From Candidatus Cloacimonadota bacterium (GTDB lineage: Bacteria > Cloacimonadota > Cloacimonadia > Cloacimonadales > Cloacimonadaceae): 6,943 nt of DNA. A program made the translations under genes and the position numbers. Every line of letters starts with the position of its first letter. Positions within the stretch are counted from its first letter, which is position 1. Below the pieces are notes generated by a model. The model was not told where the DNA came from. It worked only from the letters and a program-made list of their open reading frames with translations, and ran no database searches. The DNA lies in contig JAAYQD010000247.1 of assembly GCA_012519465.1 (NCBI GenBank), forward strand, positions 1 to 6,943, given 5' to 3'. Shown in pieces: positions 1-5,579 of this stretch.

Positions 1-61
1 AACCACCCTTGTCTCTCCTTTGCCTCGACAAGGGTGAGGCAAGGGTGGTACAAGGGTGGCT
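1..61. repeat. 11-bp tandem/inverted repeat block A
   Basis: Three direct copies of an 11-bp unit beginning CAAGGGTG lie end to end at 29-39, 40-50 and 51-61. An inverted copy at 2-12 (ACCACCCTTGT) pairs perfectly over 10 bp (2-11 with 40-49). A smaller dyad, GCCTC (22-26) with GAGGC (36-40), sits inside. The block probably continues left of the window, since the inverted copy begins at base 2. It shares TTGTCTCTCC (9-18) with block B (110-119), so the two blocks look like members of one repeat family. There is no coding potential. A role as binding array, transcript-end structure or decayed mobile sequence is only inference. Confidence 0.75.
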
Positions 62-75
62 AATGAGCAACGAAT

Positions 76-171
76 GTCTCCCTTCCTATTAGATACCGTT
101 GTGATACCGTTGTCTCTCCCAGCGAATTGCTGGGTATCGCAACGGCATCGCAAGCGCATCTAATGGGAGAC
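76..171. repeat. Large imperfect palindrome with 11-bp units (block B)
   Basis: The outer arms are GTCTCCC (76-82) with GGGAGAC (165-171) and ATTAGAT (88-94) with ATCTAAT (158-164). The core is CCCAGC (118-123) with GCTGGG (129-134) around the loop GAATT. The left arm has two identical tandem units GATACCGTTGT (92-102, 103-113). The right arm, read on the minus strand, has the related units GATGCGCTTGC (150-160), GATGCCGTTGC (139-149) and a degenerate GATACCCAGCA (128-138). CCGTTG (107-112) pairs with CAACGG (140-145). Both arms therefore use the same 11-bp period in opposite orientation. No gene is present, and the function is unknown. Confidence 0.75.
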
Positions 172-180
172 CAAAATAAA

Positions 181-201
181 CCGGGACCACATGGATCCCG
201 G
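181..201 (-). terminator. Rho-independent terminator of the oxidoreductase operon
   Basis: CCGGGA (181-186) pairs with TCCCGG (196-201). The inner CC/GG extends the stem past a one-base bulge, leaving a four-base loop. Read on the minus strand the stem is followed by TTTATTTTGG, a T-rich tail, and it lies about 30 bp past the stop codon of the gamma-subunit gene at 231. On the plus strand the stem is followed by TTTCTTATT, so it could also stop transcription entering from the left. Confidence 0.85.
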
Positions 202-230
202 TTTCTTATTGAATTGTTATATTTATTTGT

Positions 231-770
231 TTATGCTTTTGCCAGCTCAATCCCTTTTTTGATAGCCGTCAGGTTTAGCTCCAAAAGGCCGGGATCACGG
301 GCTTTCAGGTAATCGGAGAGGTCTTGTTCCATAGTCTCATATTTGATGATATTAGTTTTGCCTATCACCATTCCAATGGCAAGCATATTCAGCACGCGCT
401 CGGTGCCTATTTCCTTGGAAATATCGTTCATAGGCGCAGATACCATTTTGATATCGGTGCGTTTGCAGCCATGCGGACACATATTGGTATTATAAATGAG
501 GAATCCGCCTTCTCTGAGGCTGGCGGCAAATTTATCGATGGAGGGCTGGTTGAGCGCCACCAAAACATCGGGATAGCTCACGATGGGAGAGGCAATGGCT
601 TCATCCGCCACCACAGCCATCACGTTGGCTGTTCCGCCTCTCATTTCAGGACCGTAGGAAGGCATCCAGGTAACGTGTTTGCCTTCTCTCATGCCTGCCT
701 GGGCAATGAATCTGCCAATGGTCAGGACGCCCTGACCGCCAAATCCGGCACAGATGATTTCAGTCTTCAT
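231..770 (-). CDS. vorC: 2-oxoacid:ferredoxin oxidoreductase, gamma subunit
   Basis: This 179-residue protein is the gamma subunit (pyruvate ferredoxin/flavodoxin oxidoreductase gamma family) of a CoA-dependent 2-oxoacid:ferredoxin oxidoreductase acting in the cytoplasm. Visible family motifs are the glycine-rich GFGGQGVL at residues 9-16, just after the first strand, and SYGPEMRGGTAN at 38-49. Length is normal for a stand-alone gamma subunit. The ATG at 770-768 is preceded by GGAGGTG (776-782) and overlaps the beta-subunit stop by 4 bp (ATGA), so the two are probably translationally coupled. It is the last gene of the operon, about 30 bp before a terminator. The gamma subunit alone does not fix substrate; branched-chain 2-oxoacids or 2-oxoglutarate are both possible. 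Subunit lettering differs between databases, and KorC is an equivalent name. Confidence 0.9.
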   Translation of the reverse strand: MKTEIICAGFGGQGVLTIGRFIAQAGMREGKHVTWMPSYGPEMRGGTANVMAVVADEAIASPIVSYPDVLVALNQPSIDKFAASLREGGFLIYNTNMCPHGCKRTDIKMVSAPMNDISKEIGTERVLNMLAIGMVIGKTNIIKYETMEQDLSDYLKARDPGLLELNLTAIKKGIELAKA

Positions 771-1519
771 GATTTCACCTCCGCTCCTTTGTCTCTAAAC
801 AATCCGGGCTTAAAGAAAGGCAGCATGTTTTCCTTTGCCCACACCTGGGATTTGGCAGGGTCCAATCCCCAGTTTGTGGGGCAGGTGCTCACAAATTCCA
901 CAAAGGTAAAGCCGCGCTCTTCCTTGTTATATTGAATGGCTTTTTGTACCGCTCTTTTGGCTTTCACGATATCCGCGGGGCTGAGGAGGGAAACCCTCTC
1001 GATATAATAGGGCGCCACAAGGGTATCCAAGAGTTCGCAAATGCGGATGGGATAGCCGATATCATCCACCTTTCTGCCATAGGGACTGGTGGTGGTCTTC
1101 ATATCCGGCAATGTGGTGGGCGCCATCTGTCCGCCAGTCATGCCATAAATGGCGTTATTCACAAAGAATACGGAGATGTGTTCACCGCGGTTGGCGGCGT
1201 GCACGATCTCAGCGGTTCCGATGGCGGCGAGGTCTCCATCACCCTGATAGGTAAAGACGTGCATATCGGGGCGGGCACGCTTCATGCCGGTGGCAACGGC
1301 GGGAGCTCTGCCATGAGCAGCCTGTGCCATATCAAAGTTGAAGAATTTATAGGCAAACACGGCACAACCCACGGGGGCAACGCCGGTCATTTTGTTGATC
1401 AGTCCTTGTTCATCAATGGCCTCGGCTATCAGACGATGGGCTACGCCATGCATACAGCCGGGGCAATAGGTAAAGGGTACTGCGGTAAGAGATTCGGGTC
1501 TTTTTGCTATTACTTCCAT
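767..1519 (-). CDS. vorA: 2-oxoacid:ferredoxin oxidoreductase, beta (TPP-binding) subunit
   Basis: This 250-residue subunit binds thiamine pyrophosphate and carries out decarboxylation of the 2-oxoacid, with electrons passed to ferredoxin through the complex. The TPP motif is clear: GDGD at 93-96, then NN at 121-122 with the usual spacing. The N-terminal CPGCMHG (19-25) and the TGGQMAPTT stretch (128-136) are typical of KorB/VorA-type beta subunits, and CPTNWG (213-218) lies near the C-terminus. An open frame continues to a Met at 1600, but that extension overlaps the alpha gene and has no family similarity. The ATG at 1519 has GGGAGG at 1525-1530 and starts 11 bp after the alpha stop. The stop overlaps the gamma start. 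Substrate is not certain from sequence. Some databases would call this KorB. Confidence 0.92.
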   Translation of the reverse strand: MEVIAKRPESLTAVPFTYCPGCMHGVAHRLIAEAIDEQGLINKMTGVAPVGCAVFAYKFFNFDMAQAAHGRAPAVATGMKRARPDMHVFTYQGDGDLAAIGTAEIVHAANRGEHISVFFVNNAIYGMTGGQMAPTTLPDMKTTTSPYGRKVDDIGYPIRICELLDTLVAPYYIERVSLLSPADIVKAKRAVQKAIQYNKEERGFTFVEFVSTCPTNWGLDPAKSQVWAKENMLPFFKPGLFRDKGAEVKS

Positions 1520-1530
1520 TATTTCCTCCC

Positions 1531-2610
1531 TTAGAAACAAGCCTGCAGCTTTTCTTTGATCTCGGCAGGGGTAAACACGATACCGCCCACCTTGCCCCAA
1601 AATTCCACAGGCACTTTGCCGCTAACTGCCAGCTTTACGTCTTCCAACATCTGACCGGTATTAAGTTCAAATACATATACTTTCTTCACTTTGGGACCGA
1701 TGGATTTGGCAATTTCCTCATAAGGGAAGGGCCACACGGTGATGGGGCGCACCATTCCGATGCTGTGTCCTTCAGCGTTCAGCTCGTCCACTGCAGAGCG
1801 CACCACACGGGATGCCGTGCCAAAGGATGCCACCACAATCTCGTTATCATCATTGATATTATGAGTTTCATAGCGGATTTCATTGGCTTCGATCTGATCA
1901 TACTTTTTGTAGAGCTTGATCACGTGCTGTTCCAACACCAGGGGATCAATCTCCAAAGAGTTAATCTCATGATGGTGCTTCAGATCGCCATCCTGATTGG
2001 GGCAAATGCACCAATCTTCATGTTGACGGCCTAATTCTTCGATTTCCTCATCGGTTTTGGGAGTCTTAAACTCCACCGGTTCCATCATTTGTCCTAACAT
2101 TCCATCTGCCAGGATCATCACTGGATTGCGATATTTATCTGCCAGATCAAAGGCATCGGATGCCATATCGGCAAATTCCTGCACGGAAGCAGGTGCCAAC
2201 ACGATCAGGCGATAATCTCCGTGGCCGCCGCCTTTGGTGGCTTGGAAATAATCCCCCTGAGCGGGCTGGATATCGCCCAAACCGGGGCCACCGCGCTGTA
2301 CGTTGATAATCACACAAGGCAGCTGGGCACCAGCCAGGTAGGATATTCCTTCCATCTTGAGGGATACACCCGGGGAGGAGGAGGAGGTCATCACGCGTTT
2401 ACCGCATCCGGCAGCTCCATATACCATATTGATGGCGGATACTTCGCTCTCTGCCTGGAGGAAGGTGCCATTTACCGTTGGCATCATTTTTGCCATATAC
2501 TCGATTAATTCACTCTGAGGAGTGATGGGATAAGCAAAATACAGCCTGCAGCCAGCGTTGATCGCCGCTTTGGCTACTGCTTCGTTACCTTTCATTAATA
2601 TCTTACTCAT
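1531..2610 (-). CDS. vorB: 2-oxoacid (3-methyl-2-oxobutanoate type):ferredoxin oxidoreductase, alpha subunit VorB
   Basis: This 359-residue alpha subunit combines the N-terminal pyrimidine-binding (transketolase-like) domain with the domain II fold of the pyruvate:ferredoxin oxidoreductase family. Motifs include YPITPQSE (27-34), LQAESEVSAINMVYGAA (51-67, with the TPP-activating Glu), TSSSSPG (75-81), RGGPGLG (106-112), GMLGQMMEPV (170-179), RPITVWPFP (288-296) and ELNTGQML (315-322). The whole resembles proteins annotated as 3-methyl-2-oxobutanoate dehydrogenase VorB, which act on 2-oxoacids from valine, leucine and isoleucine; KorA is a close alternative. A GTG-initiated extension to 2622 is possible, but the ATG at 2610 has GAGGTGG just upstream and is 8 bp from the preceding stop, so it is preferred. 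This fits amino-acid fermentation. Confidence 0.92.
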   Translation of the reverse strand: MSKILMKGNEAVAKAAINAGCRLYFAYPITPQSELIEYMAKMMPTVNGTFLQAESEVSAINMVYGAAGCGKRVMTSSSSPGVSLKMEGISYLAGAQLPCVIINVQRGGPGLGDIQPAQGDYFQATKGGGHGDYRLIVLAPASVQEFADMASDAFDLADKYRNPVMILADGMLGQMMEPVEFKTPKTDEEIEELGRQHEDWCICPNQDGDLKHHHEINSLEIDPLVLEQHVIKLYKKYDQIEANEIRYETHNINDDNEIVVASFGTASRVVRSAVDELNAEGHSIGMVRPITVWPFPYEEIAKSIGPKVKKVYVFELNTGQMLEDVKLAVSGKVPVEFWGKVGGIVFTPAEIKEKLQACF

Positions 2611-2618
2611 CTTCCACC

Positions 2619-2822
2619 TCACTTCTCAACCGTGATAGCTACGTCTGGACATGTGTTATAGCACATTTTGCAGGCTATACACAGTTCCTGATTGAAACAC
2701 TCGGCATAATGGTAGCCCTTGGCATTGATGTTTTCCGAAAAGCGGATAATCTTCTTCGGACATGCTACAATGCAGAGCCCACAGCCTTTGCAATAATTGG
2801 GGTCAACCGTCATTCTTGGCAT
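2619..2822 (-). CDS. vorD: 2-oxoacid:ferredoxin oxidoreductase, delta (2[4Fe-4S] ferredoxin) subunit
   Basis: This small 67-residue ferredoxin-like subunit relays electrons from the TPP site to external ferredoxin. Two complete CxxCxxCxxxCP motifs are present: C11, C14, C17, C21 and C48, C51, C54, C58. They indicate two [4Fe-4S] clusters in a bacterial-type ferredoxin fold. A longer frame reaches 2891, but the extra N-terminal residues are low in similarity and would cover the promoter. The ATG at 2822 has AGAAAGGAG about 7 bp upstream and is chosen. It is the first gene of the operon, 8 bp ahead of the alpha gene. The order delta-alpha-beta-gamma is that of four-subunit KOR/VOR enzymes. Confidence 0.92.
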   Translation of the reverse strand: MPRMTVDPNYCKGCGLCIVACPKKIIRFSENINAKGYHYAECFNQELCIACKMCYNTCPDVAITVEK

Positions 2823-2864
2823 GGTTGCGCTCCTTTCTGCGTTAGTTTTTTTACTGTTTTCATC

Positions 2865-2891
2865 ATCATAATAATGCGGGTTTTTTGTCAA
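2865..2891 (-). promoter_or_regulatory. Sigma-70-type promoter of the oxidoreductase operon
   Basis: On the minus strand a perfect TTGACA (2891-2886) is followed after 15 bp by TATGAT (2870-2865). Transcription would begin near 2858, giving a leader of about 36 nt before the ferredoxin ATG at 2822. The spacer is shorter than the preferred 16-18 bp, so the promoter may be weak or helped by an activator. No clear operator was seen. Confidence 0.55.
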
Positions 2892-3115
2892 ACCTTTTCT
2901 TTGCCTAACCTATTCCAATCTCCCCAAAATGTTATGGCTATCCCCCCAATATTCATGTTTTTCATTTCATCCATCCGCTCAAGTTCTGTAACATACCTTT
3001 TTTTGGATCAAATTCACACCCTCCTCAGCAATTTCATCCCTCAAATATGCCCAAACAGCCCCGGAGGCATCTCCATATTACACAACCTCTTACAGAATAA
3101 AATGAGATTTTTAGC
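2892..3115. other. Non-coding divergent intergenic region
   Basis: With its flanking promoters this stretch separates the ferredoxin gene (start 2822) from the rlpA-like gene (start 3179). It is AT-rich with pyrimidine runs on the plus strand. The open frames crossing it have no ribosome-binding site, low-complexity translation and no recognisable similarity. A small dyad, GGAG/CTCC around a four-base loop, lies at 3063-3074. No small RNA, riboswitch or gene remnant is recognisable. Confidence 0.6.
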
Positions 3116-3145
3116 TTGACAATTTCCGCCGTGCACAGATATAGG
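3116..3145 (+). promoter_or_regulatory. Sigma-70-type promoter of the rlpA-like gene
   Basis: A perfect TTGACA at 3116-3121 is followed after 18 bp by TATAGG at 3140-3145. Transcription would start near 3152, leaving a short leader of about 27 nt before the ATG at 3179. It points away from the oxidoreductase promoter, about 225 bp distant. Confidence 0.6.
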
Positions 3146-3178
3146 CTCACAACCTAAGCAAAACAAATGGAAGAAATT

Positions 3179-3685
3179 ATGACTAACCAACTTAAAAAGT
3201 GGATCGCTATTGCGTTTAGTTTTCATATGATCATTATCGTTCCTATGATAGCTGGAAGCGTAAGCGGTCTTGGCAGCGACGAAATCAGCCAACAGAATTC
3301 TGCTGTGCTTATCGATTCGCTACATTCTCAGGACCCTCCTGAACCTGAACCCTTACCTGCCGAAAGAATGGTGGCCTCCTATTATTATGGCAAATTCCAT
3401 GGCAGAAAAACGGCAAGCGGAGAGCGCTTTGATCAATACGCCCTCACCTGTGCCCACAAAACCCTCCCCTTTCAAACCATCCTGAAAGTTACCAATCCCA
3501 AAAACGGCAAATCCGTGGTTGTTCGCGTTAACGACCGAGGTCCGTTCACCCGTGGCAGAGACATCGATCTCTCCTACGCCGCAGCCCAGGAGATCGGAAT
3601 GCTCCAGGCAGGCGTAATCCCGGTGGAAGTACAAGTAATTCCACCAATTGAAACTTCCCAAGACGCAGTGGCAGCTGTCGAGTAA
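3179..3685 (+). CDS. rlpA: Septal ring lytic transglycosylase RlpA family protein (secreted, double-psi beta-barrel)
   Basis: This 168-residue exported protein has an RlpA-like double-psi beta-barrel, a family that cleaves peptidoglycan glycan strands during cell separation. Residues 1-27 form a signal peptide: lysines at 6-7, then a hydrophobic run. An acidic/proline linker (about 46-62, with PPEPEPLP) precedes the barrel at about 64-154. The barrel carries [27 protein letters not shown] and VNDRGPF; E82, H93 and D119 correspond to the conserved Glu, His and Asp of catalytically active RlpA. There is no lipobox Cys and no C-terminal SPOR domain, so it is a minimal, apparently non-lipidated form. 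The ATG at 3179 has GGAAG about 5 bp upstream, and the ATG at 3167 (four residues longer) has no Shine-Dalgarno. Inactive paralogues exist in the family, so enzyme activity is inferred. Confidence 0.85.
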   Translation: MTNQLKKWIAIAFSFHMIIIVPMIAGSVSGLGSDEISQQNSAVLIDSLHSQDPPEPEPLPAERMVASYYYGKFHGRKTASGERFDQYALTCAHKTLPFQTILKVTNPKNGKSVVVRVNDRGPFTRGRDIDLSYAAAQEIGMLQAGVIPVEVQVIPPIETSQDAVAAVE

Positions 3686-3693
3686 GTTTCCCT

Positions 3694-3736
3694 GGGATCA
3701 ATCCTTCTTCGGGTGGTTTGAAGAAAGATTGATTCC
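3694..3736 (+). terminator. Strong hairpin after rlpA (possible terminator)
   Basis: The arms 3694-3710 and 3720-3736 pair over 17 positions with one G-U pair (3696/3734) and one C-A mismatch (3704/3726). The loop is GGGTGGTTT. The hairpin lies 8 bp after the rlpA stop. What follows is a pyrimidine-rich, G-free stretch, not a clear T-run, so it may act as a weak or factor-assisted terminator or as a 3'-end stabilising structure. Confidence 0.55.
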
Positions 3737-3768
3737 AACATCTCTTCCCCTCATCATCCCTTTCCCCC

Positions 3769-4695
3769 ATGAGCGCAATTAAATTACCCATAAATTATTG
3801 CCCACGGGTGCAAAGCGCTTTAGAGGCGGGGAAGCCCATCGTGGCGCTGGAATCCACCGTGATCACACATGGATTGCCATATCCACAAAACTGGGCACTC
3901 TTGGCGAGGATGGAAGAGCTAATCCAAAACTATGGTGCCACGCCAGCCACCATCATTATTTGGCGTGGCACAGCCCATATCGGGATAGGTGCGAAGCTCA
4001 AACAAGAGATTGAGGCTGCCCTTTCCACCGCGGATTCCCCCATCCTCAAGCTGGGCAGCAGGGAGCTGCCCCTGGCTTTGGCAAGAGGTGACAGCGGCGG
4101 CACCACCGTCTCTGCCACACTGCAGTTGGCACATGAAGCCGGCATCCGCGTGTTTGCCACCGGAGGCATAGGCGGAGTGCATCGCGGCTGGCAGCACACG
4201 CTGGATATCTCCATGGACTTGGCGGCTCTCTCCCGTTATCCCGTGATTTTGGTATCAGCTGGCTGCAAAGCCATCCTGGATGTGCCTGCCACGCTGGAAC
4301 AGCTGGAAAGCCTGGGCGTGCCGGTAGTGGGCTGGCAAACTGATAGCTTTCCCCTCTTTTACACCGCCTCCAGCCCATATCCCATAGACAGGGTGGATAC
4401 CCTGCAAGAGCTGGTAACCGCCTGGCATCTGCAACAATCCTTTCCGCCTCCACATTCCGGAATGTTGGTAGCCAATCCCATCCCCCAAAAGCAGGAGATT
4501 CCGGCATCACAGATGGAGCCATTCATCACAGCCGGCATCCTCCAGGCAGAGGCTTTGGGCATCAAGGGCAAAAACCTTACGCCTTTTCTGCTTGACTATC
4601 TGGCAAGTGCCACAAAGAATGCATCCGTGGTTGCCAATTTGGCTTTACTGGAAAATAACGCCATCCTGGCAGCACGGATAGCCACAGCACTTTGA
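3769..4695 (+). CDS. psuG: Pseudouridine-5'-phosphate glycosidase
   Basis: PsuG (indigoidine synthase A-like family) reversibly splits pseudouridine 5'-phosphate into uracil and ribose 5-phosphate in the cytoplasm, using a metal ion and a lysine Schiff base. At 308 residues it matches the usual length of about 300-310. Family hallmarks are VALESTVITHGLPYPQN (25-41, E28), LKLGSRELP (93-101, K94), GGTTVSATLQLA (110-121), FATGGIGGVHRG (129-140), HTLDISMDL (143-151, D146), AGCKAILD (164-171, K167), VANPIP (234-239) and TPFLLDYL (271-278). E28, K94, D146 and K167 align by eye with the catalytic/metal residues described in the E. coli enzyme. The partner kinase PsuK is not visible here. The ATG has no Shine-Dalgarno and is preceded by 32 G-free bases, but the N-terminus fits the family. 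No promoter of its own is obvious. Confidence 0.93.
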   Translation: MSAIKLPINYCPRVQSALEAGKPIVALESTVITHGLPYPQNWALLARMEELIQNYGATPATIIIWRGTAHIGIGAKLKQEIEAALSTADSPILKLGSRELPLALARGDSGGTTVSATLQLAHEAGIRVFATGGIGGVHRGWQHTLDISMDLAALSRYPVILVSAGCKAILDVPATLEQLESLGVPVVGWQTDSFPLFYTASSPYPIDRVDTLQELVTAWHLQQSFPPPHSGMLVANPIPQKQEIPASQMEPFITAGILQAEALGIKGKNLTPFLLDYLASATKNASVVANLALLENNAILAARIATAL

Positions 4696-4698
4696 CGC

Positions 4699-4755
4699 TG
4701 GATGGTGCGCCTGCCCTTTAGCCCCGCATAATGCCGGGCAGCAATCCGCCATCCA
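4699..4755 (+). promoter_or_regulatory. Possible leader structure with two alternative hairpins ahead of the pyrE fusion gene
   Basis: In the 86-bp gap between psuG and the next start, TGGATGG (4699-4705) can pair with CCATCCA (4749-4755) and CTGCCC (4711-4716) with GGGCAG (4736-4741), forming one extended stem. A competing near-perfect dyad, GCCCCGCATAATGCCGGGC (4721-4739), uses the same GGGC. The two folds exclude each other. The Shine-Dalgarno at 4764-4773 lies just downstream. A regulatory role, such as pyrimidine-responsive control or simple RNA processing, is inference; there is no T-run typical of an attenuator. Confidence 0.35.
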
Positions 4756-4781
4756 CCCACAATAAGGAAGGAGAAGCCCCA

Positions 4782-5579
4782 ATGATTACGATTGCCAAAT
4801 TCGAAAACTTCTTTGAAGCCGAACTGGCCAGCAGCCTGCTCTTGGAAAATGGTATTGCCACCGAACTGTTAAATGTGAGAATGCTTTCCATGGCTCCGGG
4901 ATTGGCAGGGCAAAGATTGCAGATTGAACTGCAGGTGCCCGCCAGCCAAAAAGAAATGGCTTTATTGATTTTGAATATCCAGGATTCCATCAATCCCGCG
5001 GAAGAGCTCCTCAGAGCTGAAGGTGCCATCCTGGAAGGCCATTTCCAGCTCACCTCCGGCAGGCATAGTGGTATGTATGTGGAGAAAATCCGTCTCCTCC
5101 AAAACCCCTCCGCAGCCAAAGAATTATGTGCCCAATTGGCAACCCTGCTTGCGGATTACGATATTGATTGCGTGGTGGGGCCTGCCTATGGCGGCATCGC
5201 CCTGGCATTTGAAGTTGCCTCACTCTTGGGCAAAAGCTTTGTATTTTGCCAGAGGAAAGATGGACAAATGACCATCCGCAGCGGCTTTGACCTCAACGGC
5301 GTGAAAAGAGTGGCAATCGTGGAAGATATCGTCACCACCGGCGGCAGCGTAGAGGAAGTGAACGCCTGCCTCAGCCAGAGAGGCATCACCGTGGAAGTGG
5401 TGGCAGCTCTGGTGGATAGAAGCGGTGGCAAAGCCGATTTTGGCGTACCCTTCCTCAACCTCTTACAATTGGATATCCCCTCCTGGGAACCGGATCAATG
5501 CCCCCTGTGTGCCCAGGGTTTACCCCTTGTAAAGCCGGGCAGCAGCGATAAAGCCCCCGCTCCCGATACCACGCCATGA
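4782..5579 (+). CDS. pyrE: Orotate phosphoribosyltransferase with N-terminal DUF2007-like domain
   Basis: Residues ~73-254 of this 265-residue protein are an orotate phosphoribosyltransferase, which makes OMP from orotate and PRPP in de novo UMP synthesis. Visible features are GHFQLTSGRHSGMYVEK (86-102), VVGPAYGGIALA (131-142), FCQRKDG (155-161), the PRPP-binding VEDIVTTGGS (180-189) and the C-terminal CPLC...PLVKPGS (240-254) seen in many bacterial OPRTs. Residues 1-~66 (ITIAKFENFFEAELASSLL onward) resemble DUF2007, a small 'putative signal transducing' domain usually found alone. OPRTs are normally ~180-215 residues, so the front domain is an addition. The frame is uninterrupted. A start at 4731 is possible, but AAGGAAGGAG (4764-4773) favours ATG 4782. 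The stop overlaps the next start by ATGA. Confidence 0.9.
   Translation: MITIAKFENFFEAELASSLLLENGIATELLNVRMLSMAPGLAGQRLQIELQVPASQKEMALLILNIQDSINPAEELLRAEGAILEGHFQLTSGRHSGMYVEKIRLLQNPSAAKELCAQLATLLADYDIDCVVGPAYGGIALAFEVASLLGKSFVFCQRKDGQMTIRSGFDLNGVKRVAIVEDIVTTGGSVEEVNACLSQRGITVEVVAALVDRSGGKADFGVPFLNLLQLDIPSWEPDQCPLCAQGLPLVKPGSSDKAPAPDTTP

Noticed and set aside
1..171. CRISPR array
   Set aside because: The units are only 11 bp, directly abutting and without spacers, and are arranged as inverted arms. That is not CRISPR architecture.
127..312. Short plus-strand frame of 61 codons
   Set aside because: It starts inside the palindrome, crosses the terminator and ends inside the gamma gene. It has no ribosome-binding site and no recognisable product.
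324..935. 203-codon plus-strand open frame
   Set aside because: It runs antisense to the gamma gene and the end of the beta gene, whose family motifs are unmistakable. Its translation has no domain pattern and no ribosome-binding site.
1520..1600. 27-residue upstream extension of the beta subunit
   Set aside because: It overlaps the alpha gene's C-terminus and does not resemble the family N-terminus. The ATG at 1519 has a good Shine-Dalgarno.
932..2034. Two long plus-strand frames (932-1534 and 1504-2034)
   Set aside because: Both are antisense to the alpha and beta subunit genes. Their translations are His/Gly-rich shadows of conserved glycine motifs.
2823..2891. 23-residue N-terminal extension of the ferredoxin subunit
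   Set aside because: It would include the likely promoter. The ATG at 2822 has AGAAAGGAG at proper spacing and gives the usual length.
3041..3292. 83-codon minus-strand frame in the divergent region
   Set aside because: It overlaps the start and signal peptide of the rlpA-like gene in antisense, with no ribosome-binding site or similarity.
4046..4522. 158-codon minus-strand frame and shorter neighbours
   Set aside because: These are shadows of psuG. They are rich in Pro, Arg and Trp and show no family similarity.
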